Source: Paraburkholderia flava (lineage in GTDB: Bacteria; Pseudomonadota; Gammaproteobacteria; Burkholderiales; Burkholderiaceae). Taken from it: 64,000 nt of DNA. This document shows positions 8,206 through 17,204 of the stretch, piece after piece. The DNA is taken from positions 1,779,100 through 1,843,099 of the forward strand of contig NZ_SMRO01000001.1 in assembly GCF_004359985.1 (NCBI RefSeq), given 5' to 3'. Below the pieces are notes generated by a model, which saw nothing but the letters and a program-made list of their open reading frames with translations, did not search any database and was not told the origin of the DNA. The position numbers and the translations under genes are program-made. How positions within the stretch are numbered: the stretch's first letter is position 1; the number at the start of each line of letters is the position of its first letter.

Positions 8206-8963
8206 ACGCAATGTCCCATCCATTGACCCTGGCGCTCGCCGACGCGCGTCGCACGCAGACCCGCATCGCCGCGCTCGCGCCGCACGAAGTCCCTGCGGAT
8301 GCGCAGACCGCCTACGCGATCCAGCACGAACTGCTGCAACACATGGACGCGCAGATCGGCGGCTGGAAGATCGGCGCGAAGTCCGACACCGGACCAGTGC
8401 AGGGCGCGCCGCTGCCGGCAGGCGGTTTGCTCGCGAGCGGTGCGCGCGTCGCCCGCAACGCGACGCTGCCGTGCGGCATCGAACTGGAAGTCGCGTTCCG
8501 CTTCGGACGCACGTTCGAGCCGCGCGCCGAACCCTATGACGACGCCGACGTGCTGGCCGGCATCGGTGCGATGGCGGCGACAGTCGAGATCGTCGCGAGC
8601 CGGTTTGCGGGCTGGCCCGACGTCGATCGTCTGGCGCAGCTTGCGGATCTGCAGAATCACGGCGCGTTGATCGTCGGCGAGTCGGTGGCGTATCGCGCGG
8701 ATTTTTCGTTCGTTACGCCGTCGGTGCAGGTGCGCTTCGATGGCCGTGGCGTGTTCGACGGTGCGCCCGCGAATCCCGCCGGCGATCCGCGCCGGCTGCT
8801 CGCGTGGCTCGTGAATCATTGCACGCAGCAACGCGGACTCGCGGTGACACCGGACTGGATCGTCACGACCGGTTCGTACACCGGCATGTTTTTCCCGCCT
8901 GGCGGCGGCGTGCTGACCGCGCAGATCGACGGACTCGCACCGCTTCAGTTGACGCTCGAATAA
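8202..8963 (+). CDS. 2-oxopent-4-enoate hydratase / 4-oxalocrotonate decarboxylase-like protein (FAH fold)
   Basis: This is a 253-residue protein of the MhpD/DmpE/DmpH subgroup of the fumarylacetoacetase fold. Recognisable segments are AYAIQHELLQ and IGGWKIGAKS near the N-terminus, GIELEVAFRFGR carrying the metal-binding acidic residues, and VTTGSYTGMFFPPGGG near the C-terminus. These enzymes hydrate or decarboxylate 2-oxo-alkenoates using Mg2+. The start at 8202 overlaps the MFS stop by ATGA, with GGCGGGAG before it. No ring-cleavage gene is nearby, so an aromatic meta-cleavage pathway is not supported here and the native substrate is open. Confidence 0.82.
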   Translation: MNAMSHPLTLALADARRTQTRIAALAPHEVPADAQTAYAIQHELLQHMDAQIGGWKIGAKSDTGPVQGAPLPAGGLLASGARVARNATLPCGIELEVAFRFGRTFEPRAEPYDDADVLAGIGAMAATVEIVASRFAGWPDVDRLAQLADLQNHGALIVGESVAYRADFSFVTPSVQVRFDGRGVFDGAPANPAGDPRRLLAWLVNHCTQQRGLAVTPDWIVTTGSYTGMFFPPGGGVLTAQIDGLAPLQLTLE

Positions 8964-9000
8964 GCGGCCGCGCCGCGCTCCTTCTCTAGATGCACACGCC

Positions 9001-12000
9001 ATGACGCATTCCACTGCTTCGCTGCTGGTCAAGCCGATCCATCTCGTGCCGAGCGCGTCGCGCGCGCCGACGACGCCGCTCGCGAGCCGTCTACGCAGCG
9101 CGCTGCGCGGCGACGTGCTGTTCGACGCGGCGAGTCGCGGCCGTTACGCGACCGACGCGTCGATCTATCAGATCACGCCGATCGGCGTCGTCGTGCCGCG
9201 CGATCAGGCCGATCTGCGCCTCGCGCTCGATGTCGCGCGCAGCGAGAAAGCGCCGGTGCTCGCACGCGGTGCGGGGACGAGCCAGTGCGGGCAGACCGTT
9301 GGCGAAGCGCTCGTGATCGATACGAGCAAGTGGCTGAACAACATCGTCGACTTCGATGCGGAAGCGCGCACCGTGACCGTCGAGCCGGGTGTCGTGCTCG
9401 ATCATCTGAACGCGTGGCTCAAGCCGCACGGGTTGTGGTTTCCGGTCGATGTATCGACGGCCGCGCAATGCACGATCGGCGGGATGGCGGGCAACAACTC
9501 GTGCGGCTCGCGCTCGATCGAATACGGCAACATGGTGCACAACGTCCACGCGATCGACGCGGTGCTCGCCGACGGCACCGAAGCCCGCTTCGGCTCGCTG
9601 CACACGAGACCCGATTACGCGCGGATGCGGCAGATCGTCGATGGCTTGAAGCGCATCGCGCTGCGCGAACGCGACGAGATCGTCGAGCGCATTCCGAAAG
9701 TGCTGCGTCGCGTAGGCGGCTACAACATCGATCTGTTCGACTGCCAGAATCCGCGCGCCTATAGCGACGACGGCGTGGCGAACCTCGCGCATCTGCTGGT
9801 CGGCTCGGAAGGCACGCTTGCGTTCAGCCGCCAGTTGACGCTGAAGCTCGCGCCGCTGCCCGCGCACAAGGCGCTCGGCGTCGTGAATTTTCCGACCTTC
9901 CGGCAGGCGATGGAACTCACGCAGCACATCGTCACGCTGCGTCCGGTGGCGGTCGAACTGGTCGATCGCACGATGATCGATCTCGCGATGAGCAACCCGG
10001 CGTTTCGTCCGGTGATCGAGAAGGCGCTGGTCGGCGAACCCGAAGCGATCCTGCTCGTCGAATTCGCCGGCGATACGCTCGATCCGCAACTCGCCGCGCT
10101 CGATCGTCTCGCGGAACTGATGGGCGATCTCGGCTTGCCGGATTCGGTCGTGCAGATGCCCGACGCGAACGCGCAGAAAGCGCTGTGGGAAGTGCGCAAG
10201 GCCGGGCTCAACATCATGATGAGCATGAAGGGCGACGGCAAGCCGGTGTCGTTCATCGAAGACTGCGCGGTGCCGCTCGAACATCTCGCCGACTACACGA
10301 GCCGCCTGACGGAAGTGTTCCATCGTCACGGCACCGAAGGCACCTGGTATGCGCACGCGAGCGTCGGCACGCTGCACGTGCGGCCGATTCTCGACATGCG
10401 CCGCGACGGCGCGCAGAAAATGCGCGCGATCGCCGACGAAGCCGCCGCGCTCGTGCGCGAGTACAAGGGCGCGTATTCGGGCGAGCACGGCGACGGGCTG
10501 TGTCGCGGCGAATGGATTGCGTGGCAGTACGGGCCGAAGTTGAATCGCGCATTCGGCGAGATCAAGCAACTGTTCGATCCGGAGAATCGCTTCAATCCGG
10601 ACAAGATGGTGCGGCCGCCTGCGATGGACGATACGCGCAATTTTCGCTTCGCTCCCGGCTATCGCGAGCGGGCGCTGAAACCTGCACTCGACTGGTCCGC
10701 GTGGAATGTCGAACGCGATCCGCTGACCGGTGCGGAAACTGCGCCCGGCACCGGCGGCGATCTGGCGGGTGGTCTCGCGAAGGCCGTCGAGATGTGCAAC
10801 AACAACGGCCACTGCCGCAAGTTCGACGCGGGCACGATGTGCCCGAGCTATCGCGTGACGAAGGACGAGCAGCACGTGACGCGCGGTCGCGCGAATACGT
10901 TGCGGCTCGCGTTGTCGGGGCAACTGGGCGAGGCGGGGCTTGCGAGTGTCGACGTGAAGAACGCGCTCGATCTGTGCGTGTCGTGCAAGGGCTGCAAACG
11001 CGACTGTCCGACCGGCGTCGATATGGCGAAGATCAAGATCGAGGCGCGCGCGGCGTGGGCGTCGCGTCACGGCATCGGGTTGCGCGAGAAGCTGGTCGCG
11101 TACCTGCCGCGCTATGCGCCGCTCGCGAGCCGGATGTCCGGGCTCGTCGCGTTCGCGAACAACGTGCCGGTCGTGTCCGCGTGGGCGAGACGTGCGCTGG
11201 GGTTCGCGCCGCAGCGGACGTTGCCGCGCTTCACGTCATCGTTTCTTGCGACGGCGGCGGCGCGGCAGAACACGCAGGATGCACAAAAAGAAGTCCTGCT
11301 GTTCGTCGACACCTTCAACGACCACTTCGAACCGGACAACGCGCGTGCTGCTCAACGCGTTCTCGAAGCGGCCGGCTACACGGTCCACTTCAACACAAAG
11401 CCAAATGACCGACCACTGTGCTGCGGACGCACGTTTCTAGCGGCAGGTCTCGTCGATGAAGCGAAGCACGAAGCGCGTCGCATGCTCGACATGCTCGAAC
11501 CGTTTATCGCACTTGGCGTGCCGGTGGTCGGACTTGAACCGTCGTGTCTGCTGTCGCTGCGCGACGAATTCCTGCACTACGGTTTCGGCGAACGCGCGGC
11601 GCGTCTGTCGAAACACGCGTTCCTGTTCGAAGAATTCCTCGTGCGCGAGCATGACGCGGGACGTCTGAATCTCGATCTGCAACCGCTCGCGGACACGACG
11701 CAGGCGCTCGTGCATGGCCATTGCCATCAGAAGGCGTTTGCTGCGTTCACGCCGGTGCAGACGGTGCTCGGCTGGATTCCGCAGTTGAAGGTGTCGACGG
11801 TCGAATCGTCGTGCTGCGGGATGGCGGGCAGCTTCGGCTACGAAGCGGAGCATTACGCGGCGTCGCAGGCGATGGCGGAACTGTCGCTGCTGCCGGCGGT
11901 TCGCAACGCCGAGGCCGGCACGCTGACCGTCGCGGACGGCACGAGTTGTCGTCATCAGATCCACGACGGCGCGGATGTCGCCGCGCTGCACGTCGCTCGC

Positions 12001-12024
12001 GTACTGGAGCGGGCACTCCGATAG
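9001..12024 (+). CDS. FAD/Fe-S 2-hydroxyacid dehydrogenase (GlcD-GlcF-like fusion, D-lactate dehydrogenase type)
   Basis: This is a 1007-residue membrane-associated oxidoreductase. Residues about 30-270 form a PCMH-type FAD domain (ARGAGTSQCGQTVG; CTIGGMAGNNSCGSRS), and about 280-550 an FAD-oxidase C domain with GEHGDGL. After these come a ferredoxin-like part with cysteines near 599 and CVSCKGCKRDCP near 659-670, then two CCG domains (CCGRTF near 807 and CCGMAGSFG near 938). This architecture is known for respiratory D-lactate and related D-2-hydroxyacid dehydrogenases such as YdiJ and Dld-II. Together with lutABC it would give the region both lactate enantiomer routes, but its placement after an aminotransferase and hydratase leaves another 2-hydroxyacid possible. 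The ribosome site is weak. Confidence 0.85.
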   Translation: MTHSTASLLVKPIHLVPSASRAPTTPLASRLRSALRGDVLFDAASRGRYATDASIYQITPIGVVVPRDQADLRLALDVARSEKAPVLARGAGTSQCGQTVGEALVIDTSKWLNNIVDFDAEARTVTVEPGVVLDHLNAWLKPHGLWFPVDVSTAAQCTIGGMAGNNSCGSRSIEYGNMVHNVHAIDAVLADGTEARFGSLHTRPDYARMRQIVDGLKRIALRERDEIVERIPKVLRRVGGYNIDLFDCQNPRAYSDDGVANLAHLLVGSEGTLAFSRQLTLKLAPLPAHKALGVVNFPTFRQAMELTQHIVTLRPVAVELVDRTMIDLAMSNPAFRPVIEKALVGEPEAILLVEFAGDTLDPQLAALDRLAELMGDLGLPDSVVQMPDANAQKALWEVRKAGLNIMMSMKGDGKPVSFIEDCAVPLEHLADYTSRLTEVFHRHGTEGTWYAHASVGTLHVRPILDMRRDGAQKMRAIADEAAALVREYKGAYSGEHGDGLCRGEWIAWQYGPKLNRAFGEIKQLFDPENRFNPDKMVRPPAMDDTRNFRFAPGYRERALKPALDWSAWNVERDPLTGAETAPGTGGDLAGGLAKAVEMCNNNGHCRKFDAGTMCPSYRVTKDEQHVTRGRANTLRLALSGQLGEAGLASVDVKNALDLCVSCKGCKRDCPTGVDMAKIKIEARAAWASRHGIGLREKLVAYLPRYAPLASRMSGLVAFANNVPVVSAWARRALGFAPQRTLPRFTSSFLATAAARQNTQDAQKEVLLFVDTFNDHFEPDNARAAQRVLEAAGYTVHFNTKPNDRPLCCGRTFLAAGLVDEAKHEARRMLDMLEPFIALGVPVVGLEPSCLLSLRDEFLHYGFGERAARLSKHAFLFEEFLVREHDAGRLNLDLQPLADTTQALVHGHCHQKAFAAFTPVQTVLGWIPQLKVSTVESSCCGMAGSFGYEAEHYAASQAMAELSLLPAVRNAEAGTLTVADGTSCRHQIHDGADVAALHVARVLERALR

Positions 12025-12034
12025 TCGTCGACCG

Positions 12035-12066
12035 AACGCGCCAATGAGAAAAATCAATGGCGCGTT
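12035..12066 (+). terminator. Probable terminator after the dehydrogenase gene
   Basis: AACGCGCCA and TGGCGCGTT form a 9-bp stem around a 14-base A-rich loop, starting 11 bases after the stop, and are followed by GCTT. It ends the 5457-12024 cluster. The rest of the gap to 12255 holds the promoter region of the SDR gene, including the near-palindrome GTGAATATACAC around 12137. Confidence 0.5.
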
Positions 12067-12254
12067 GCTTGACTGAGTGCTTATGCACAGTTATCGTTCG
12101 ATCCAGCGTTGGCGGTGTGCCGATCGCCCTTCAGAGTGAATATACACACTAAAAGGTGATCGATACCGCCGATCCGGCTTCGACCAAGCCCATCGAACAC
12201 GCCGCGCGCGCATCGCTACGACACGCGCACGGCCCATTATTCTGGAGAAACAGC

Positions 12255-12959
12255 ATGCAGATCAAAGGTAGAACCGCGCTCGTCACGGGCGCCAATCGCG
12301 GGCTCGGCCTGCATCTCGCGAAAGCACTGCTCGCAGCCGGCGCGACGAAGGTGTACGCAGCCGCCCGCAATCCGGCAAGCGTCGATATCCCCGGCGTCGT
12401 GCCGATCCAGCTCGACGTGACCGACCCCGCCAGCATCGCGGCGGCTGCGGAACGCGCATCGGACGTGGATCTGCTGATCAACAACGCCGGTATCGCGAAC
12501 CCCGGCCCGCTGCTCGCTGCGGGTGCGGTCGAGCAACTGCGCGGTCATATCGAGACGAACGGCATCAGCCTGCTGACCGTCACGCAGGCATTCGCGCCGG
12601 TGCTCAAGCGCAACGGCGGCGGTGCGGTCGTGAACGTTCTGTCGGTGCTGAGCTGGGTGGCGCTGCCGAGTCTCGCGACGTACAGCGCGTCGAAGTCGCT
12701 GGGCTGGTCGCTGACGAACGGCCTGCGCCTGGAACTGCAAGAGCAGCAGACGCGTGTGTTCGCTGTGCATCCGGCCTACATCGATACCGACATGACGAAG
12801 GGTATCGACGGGCAGAAGAGCCGGCCCGAAGACGTCGCGCGGATCGTGCTCGAAGGCATCGAACATAATCTCGACGAAATTCTCGTCGACGACGTGGGCC
12901 GTCATGTGAAGCAGTCGCTGTCGTCGGCGACGCCCGCGTATCTCCCGCCTTCGGCCTGA
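12255..12959 (+). CDS. Short-chain dehydrogenase/reductase
   Basis: This is a 234-residue classical SDR. The cofactor motif is VTGANRGLG (residues 10-18), NNAG lies at 76-79, and the catalytic set is S130 or S133, Y143 and K147 (YSASK). No acidic residue that would clearly favour NADH is evident after the second strand (AAARNPAS), so NADPH is plausible. The substrate is unknown. The start at 12255 follows TGGAGAAACAGC. It converges on the operon at 12960-17152 with abutting stop codons, and no terminator separates them. Confidence 0.85.
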   Translation: MQIKGRTALVTGANRGLGLHLAKALLAAGATKVYAAARNPASVDIPGVVPIQLDVTDPASIAAAAERASDVDLLINNAGIANPGPLLAAGAVEQLRGHIETNGISLLTVTQAFAPVLKRNGGGAVVNVLSVLSWVALPSLATYSASKSLGWSLTNGLRLELQEQQTRVFAVHPAYIDTDMTKGIDGQKSRPEDVARIVLEGIEHNLDEILVDDVGRHVKQSLSSATPAYLPPSA

Positions 12960-13901
12960 TCAGTCTGCGTTCAACACGCTCGCCGCAACCGCCGAGTCCT
13001 GCACCGCGACGCCGGTCAGATCCGCTACTGTGATCTGTGTGTCGTTTTGCCGGACCCGGCTGCCGCGCGCGAGCGCGACGCCGAGTTCCACCAGCGTTTC
13101 TTTCTCGACCAGTCCCGCCGACACCGCGTGCGAAATCTCGCCGTACGCGCTGCATTGCGCGATCGAATCGGCGACAACGATATCGGCCGCACCGACGATC
13201 CGCGGGTCGAGTTCCTGCTTGCCTAAACCATCCGCACCGACGGCGGTGATATGCGTACCCGGACGGATCGCATCGCGCGACAGCAACGCTTGCCGCGACG
13301 GCGTCGTGGTAACGATCAGGTTCGCGTGTCGCGCGACGTCGTTCGCGTCGCGCTGCGGATGCACGCGAAAGCCGAGCGTTTCGGCGAATGCCGCGTACGC
13401 ATCGAGCGTCGCGTCGCTGCGGCCCCATACGTGGACCTCGCGGCATTCGGTGACTGCGCGCAAATATTCGAGTTGCAGACGTGCCTGCTCACCCGTACCG
13501 ACAATCCCGATCGCGTCGACATGCGTCGGCGCGAGCAGCCGCGCAACGATTTGCCCCGCGAGCGCGGTGCGCACGCAGGTCAGCCAGCCCTCGTCCTGCA
13601 GCAGCGCGAGCGGTTCGCCGGTGCGTGCCGACAGCGCGAGCATCAAACCGTTATTGCTCGGCAACCCGCGCGACGGATTGCGATAGAACCCGGTCGATAC
13701 CTTCACGACGAACGTGTCCGCGCCCGTCACGTACGCGGACTTGATGCAGCAGTCGCCGTCCGCGTCCGCGAACTGGAAGTTCTGCACCGGCGGCACCTGC
13801 GTCTCGCCGCGCGAATACGCGACGAAGCCCGCTTCGATCATTCGCACCGCGCGCGCCGCGTCGAAACGCGCAACGATTTCGTCTTTCGTCAGTACCTTCA
13901 T
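12960..13901 (-). CDS. Ornithine cyclodeaminase / mu-crystallin family protein (EutC-like)
   Basis: This is a 313-residue protein of the OCD/mu-crystallin family. The NAD-binding motif GIVGTGEQARLQ lies at about residues 132-143, and substrate-side residues sit in VVKVSTGF (K67) and CVRTALAG. The family includes ornithine cyclodeaminase, ketimine reductases, alanine dehydrogenases and EutC of hydroxyectoine catabolism. The start overlaps the stop of the upstream PLP lyase (ATGA), which is the same pairing as eutB-eutC. It is last in a four-gene operon. The exact reaction is not readable, and a ketimine reductase or amino-acid dehydrogenase is equally possible. Confidence 0.83.
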   Translation of the reverse strand: MKVLTKDEIVARFDAARAVRMIEAGFVAYSRGETQVPPVQNFQFADADGDCCIKSAYVTGADTFVVKVSTGFYRNPSRGLPSNNGLMLALSARTGEPLALLQDEGWLTCVRTALAGQIVARLLAPTHVDAIGIVGTGEQARLQLEYLRAVTECREVHVWGRSDATLDAYAAFAETLGFRVHPQRDANDVARHANLIVTTTPSRQALLSRDAIRPGTHITAVGADGLGKQELDPRIVGAADIVVADSIAQCSAYGEISHAVSAGLVEKETLVELGVALARGSRVRQNDTQITVADLTGVAVQDSAVAASVLNAD

Positions 13902-14854
13902 TGAACCGCCGCGACGAACTTGTCGAGCATGATGTTGCGGCCGCACAGCACGACCGCGACCGCTTTGCCGCGATACGTCGGTGCAATCTGAAGCAGGCTC
14001 GCGAGCGCGACGCCGGCCGCGCCTTCGACCATCCATCGGTCGGTCTGCGCGAGGCGCTTCATCGCCGACTTGATCTCTTCCTCGGAGACGAGCACCGAGC
14101 GATCGATTACGCGTTGCGCGATCGGCAGCGTGATCGCGTCGGGCTCGACGCCGCCTGCGGTGCCGTCGGAAATCGTATCGCTTTCTTCGACCTCGATCAC
14201 CTTGCCCGCCTGAATGCAGCGATAGAGCGTCGTCGCGTTCGCCGGCCAGCAGCCGATCACATCGGTCGTTGGGCTCGCCTGTTCGAGCGCCGTGCCGATG
14301 CCCGAGATCAACCCGCCGCCGCCGACCGATGCGAATACCGCTGCAAGTCCCGGATGCTGCTCGGCGAGTTCGAGGCCGACCGTCCCTTGTCCGGCGATCA
14401 CGTCGCCGTCGTTGTACGGCGAGATGAACGGCAGACCATCGCGTGCCGCGCGGCGCGCAGCTTCGAGTTCGACTTCGAGCGTCGACGCGTCGATGGTGAC
14501 GACCGTCGCGCCTAGCGCGCGGATCGCATCGAGCTTCACCGGCGCGGCCGTCACGGCTGCGTACACGGTGACCGGCACGCCGGCCAGCTTGCCCGCGAGC
14601 GCGACGCCCTGGCCGTGATTGCCGGTCGACACCGTCGCGACGCCGTTGCGTCGCTGTTCCGGATCGAGCAGGCGCAGCTTGTTCGTCGCGCCGCGAAACT
14701 TGAACGAGCCGGTGTGCTGCAGATGCTCGCATTTGAGAAACACATCGCAGCCGGTTTCCGCCGACAGCAGCGGGCTATGGGTGAGCGGTGTCACGGCGAC
14801 CTGCGGCCGGATCGCGCGATGCGCGTCGACGATGCGCTCGTACAGACTGTCCAT
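13898..14854 (-). CDS. Threonine dehydratase-like PLP lyase (EutB-like)
   Basis: This is a 318-residue fold-type II PLP enzyme related to threonine/serine dehydratase and EutB. The PLP lysine is K52 in GSFKFRGA and the phosphate-binding loop is GGGGLISG (178-185). There is no C-terminal ACT regulatory domain, so it is a catabolic rather than biosynthetic form. It overlaps the downstream OCD gene by ATGA and starts 15 bases after the deacylase gene, with AAAGGA before the start. In this setting it may deaminate a 3-hydroxy amino acid such as threonine, serine or 3-hydroxyaspartate released by upstream steps. Confidence 0.84.
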   Translation of the reverse strand: MDSLYERIVDAHRAIRPQVAVTPLTHSPLLSAETGCDVFLKCEHLQHTGSFKFRGATNKLRLLDPEQRRNGVATVSTGNHGQGVALAGKLAGVPVTVYAAVTAAPVKLDAIRALGATVVTIDASTLEVELEAARRAARDGLPFISPYNDGDVIAGQGTVGLELAEQHPGLAAVFASVGGGGLISGIGTALEQASPTTDVIGCWPANATTLYRCIQAGKVIEVEESDTISDGTAGGVEPDAITLPIAQRVIDRSVLVSEEEIKSAMKRLAQTDRWMVEGAAGVALASLLQIAPTYRGKAVAVVLCGRNIMLDKFVAAVQ

Positions 14855-14869
14855 GAGGGTTCCTTTCGA

Positions 14870-16015
14870 TCAGAAGTCTTGCAGCAGTTGACCCGTCTTG
14901 CGATGCGCGAGCGGCTCCATGCCGGCGAGCAACGCGACGCGCTGCCCTGCGCGCACGAGCGCGAACTGCTGCTGGACGACGACAATGCCGTCGACGTCGC
15001 TATACACCGGATGACGTGGCGCATCGAACGCACCGTCGAGCGGCACGATCTCGGCGATCAGTTCGCCTTTGCGGACCGCATCGCCGGGACGTTGCCGGTA
15101 GGTGACTAAACCGGCGGCGGGGGCGGGGACATGCGACGCGCCTTCGAGTGGGTAAATGCGCGGCGTTACTTTCAACGCATGATCCTCGTGATCGTTCCAC
15201 TCGATCAACCCGTCAGCCGCAAGAAAACGCAGAATGCCGCGCGCGTCTTGTTCGGCCAGCGTATCGTCCACATCCGCCTGACCGCGCAGCTCAATCGACG
15301 CACAAAAACCGAGATGCGCATCGTCGACCAGGTCCGCGTCGCGCAGCGCACGCCATGGCTGCGTATACGCCTCGTCGATTGGACCGCCGCCCGCGATGTC
15401 TTCGAGAAAAACTGTCTCGATGCCGAGCGCGGCGGCGAGCGTCGTCGCGCGCGCCTGCTGTGCGCGGTTGCTGTACAGATGCAGGATCGCGCGCGTGTCG
15501 CAATGCAGATCGAGCACGACGTCGTGCTTCAACGCTTCGCGCAGGAGATGCAGTTTGGTTGCAGCGACCGGATCGTGCGCGCCGCGTTGTTCGAGCAACG
15601 CAGCGAACAACGCCTTGAACGCGCGCGTATCGTTGCGTGCAAGCGTGGTGCCGTTGCGGATCGCGTCGCACACATCATCGGTGATCGACGGGAAGCGGCG
15701 GTTGAAATTCTCGCCGTTGTCGAGATTGAAGCGCCCGACCGGCATCCCGAACAGCCGCTGCGCCATCCCGACCGGATTCGCAAACGGCCGCACGACGATG
15801 CGCCCGCGCAGTCGCCCATCGCGTTCGAGTTCGGCGAGATGACGCAGCAGGTGCGAGATCGCGAGCAGGCCAGGATGTTCGTCCGCGTGCAGGCCAGCCT
15901 GGATGTACGCGCTACGTCCGTTGCTGTCAGCGCAGTCGAACGTATGCGTGGTCAGCTGAAACGCCGCACCGGGTGCGAGACCCGGCAGATCGATCGATTC
16001 GGTAACGATGCTCAT
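14870..16015 (-). CDS. Succinylglutamate desuccinylase/aspartoacylase-family zinc deacylase
   Basis: This is a 381-residue M14-like zinc hydrolase. The zinc ligands are visible as HADE (H43, E46) and H171 in VLDLHCDTR. The catalytic domain is followed by a beta-rich C-terminal domain (from about residue 290, APAAGLVTYRQRPGDAVRKG) as in AstE and in DoeB/EutE, the N-acetyl-diaminobutyrate deacetylase of ectoine breakdown. It probably removes an acyl group from an N-acyl amino acid. It starts six bases after the aminotransferase stop. A small shift in length from AstE (about 330 residues) makes the DoeB-like subgroup the better guess. Confidence 0.8.
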   Translation of the reverse strand: MSIVTESIDLPGLAPGAAFQLTTHTFDCADSNGRSAYIQAGLHADEHPGLLAISHLLRHLAELERDGRLRGRIVVRPFANPVGMAQRLFGMPVGRFNLDNGENFNRRFPSITDDVCDAIRNGTTLARNDTRAFKALFAALLEQRGAHDPVAATKLHLLREALKHDVVLDLHCDTRAILHLYSNRAQQARATTLAAALGIETVFLEDIAGGGPIDEAYTQPWRALRDADLVDDAHLGFCASIELRGQADVDDTLAEQDARGILRFLAADGLIEWNDHEDHALKVTPRIYPLEGASHVPAPAAGLVTYRQRPGDAVRKGELIAEIVPLDGAFDAPRHPVYSDVDGIVVVQQQFALVRAGQRVALLAGMEPLAHRKTGQLLQDF

Positions 16016-16021
16016 CGCGCG

Positions 16022-17152
16022 TCACCGGGCAGCGGGATAAGCAGCGAGAAATTCCGACGTGCGCGCGAGCCCAGCTTCAAGCACGTCGCGGCTATTCGTA
16101 TAGCCGATGCGCACGTAGCCTTCCATATCGAGCGCGCTGCCCGGCGTGAACATCACGCCGGTCTTTTCGAGCAGCGCCACGCAGAAGTCACGCGACGAAA
16201 CCGGCAGATCGACGCGCACCAGCGCGGTCGTGCCGGACTTCGGCTTCACGTACGACAGCACCGGCTCTTTCGCGATCCACGCGTCGAGCAGCGCGAGGTT
16301 GGTCCGCAGGATGTCGTGATTGCGTTCCAGCAGCACGCCACGGTTTTCCAGCGCGATCGACGCGAACAGATCGTTGAGCATGCCGACGCTGATCGTGTTG
16401 TAGTCGCGATGAATCTGCACGCGATGGATCAACTCGACGGGAGCGACGATCCAGCCGACCCGCAGCCCCGCGAGCGACCACGTCTTCGACATGCTGCCGG
16501 TGCCGATGCCTTTTTCGTAGAGATCCGCGATCGACGCGGTGAAGCCGTTGCCGTGCTGGTCGGTGCCGCGATAGACCTCGTCGCACAGCACCCACGCGCC
16601 GCAGCTGCGCGCGATCTCGACGAGCGCTTCGAGGAACGCCCGGTCCATCAGCGAGCCGGTGGGGTTGTTCGGGTTGTTGATCGAGATCATCCGCGTGTGC
16701 GGCTTGATCATCTTGCGCAGCGCGTCGAGGTCGGGCAGGAAGCCGTCTTCGGGGCGCAGCTTCAGGATCTCGACCTGCGCGCCGTAGCTCTCGGGAATCG
16801 AGTAATGCTGCTGGTAGGTGGGCAGCACGGAGATCACGTGATCGCCGGGTTCGACGAGCGTTTCATAGACCAGCGCGTTCGCGCTGATCGCGCCGTGCGT
16901 GATCAGCACGTTCGGCACCGCCTGCTTCTCGTACAGCGACGCGACGTTCGAGCGCAGCCGTTCGGTACCGTCGATCGCGCCGTAGGTCAGCTTCATCGGC
17001 AGGATGTCGGCGAGGATCGCGTCCTTCTTGCCGGCGAGATCGAGCAGTTCTTCCACCGTCAGCGACTCGACGCACGTCTCGGCGAGATTCAGCTCGCAAT
17101 GGTTTTCGTACTGGTCCATCCAGCGCTCGACACCGAATTCCCTGATCTTCAT
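16022..17152 (-). CDS. Class I/II PLP aminotransferase, first gene of the eut-like operon
   Basis: This is a 376-residue fold-type I enzyme. NPNNPTG lies at 160-166 and the PLP lysine is K223 in SMSKTWSLAG, with R228-type anchoring in GLRVGW. The N-terminus FGVERWMDQYENHCELNLAE is characteristic of a subgroup often found beside acyl-amino-acid catabolic genes; its substrate is not known to me. The start at 17152 follows GAGAGGCAGAGGTC; the upstream in-frame start at 17188 is less well placed. As the first gene it is controlled by the promoter and repeats at 17205-17250. Confidence 0.82.
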   Translation of the reverse strand: MKIREFGVERWMDQYENHCELNLAETCVESLTVEELLDLAGKKDAILADILPMKLTYGAIDGTERLRSNVASLYEKQAVPNVLITHGAISANALVYETLVEPGDHVISVLPTYQQHYSIPESYGAQVEILKLRPEDGFLPDLDALRKMIKPHTRMISINNPNNPTGSLMDRAFLEALVEIARSCGAWVLCDEVYRGTDQHGNGFTASIADLYEKGIGTGSMSKTWSLAGLRVGWIVAPVELIHRVQIHRDYNTISVGMLNDLFASIALENRGVLLERNHDILRTNLALLDAWIAKEPVLSYVKPKSGTTALVRVDLPVSSRDFCVALLEKTGVMFTPGSALDMEGYVRIGYTNSRDVLEAGLARTSEFLAAYPAAR

Positions 17153-17204
17153 GACCTCTGCCTCTCCGGTTGAACACGCGCACCACACGGTGCGTGTCCG
17201 GATG

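Noticed and set aside
9091..11070. Long open frame of 659 codons on the minus strand opposite the FAD/Fe-S dehydrogenase
   Set aside because: Arg/His/Ala-rich composition and no motifs; it is the mirror of a strongly coding high-GC gene on the plus strand.
15131..17173. Plus-strand frame of 680 codons across the eut-like operon
   Set aside because: It spans two genes with clear catalytic motifs on the minus strand and has an Arg-rich shadow composition and no ribosome site.
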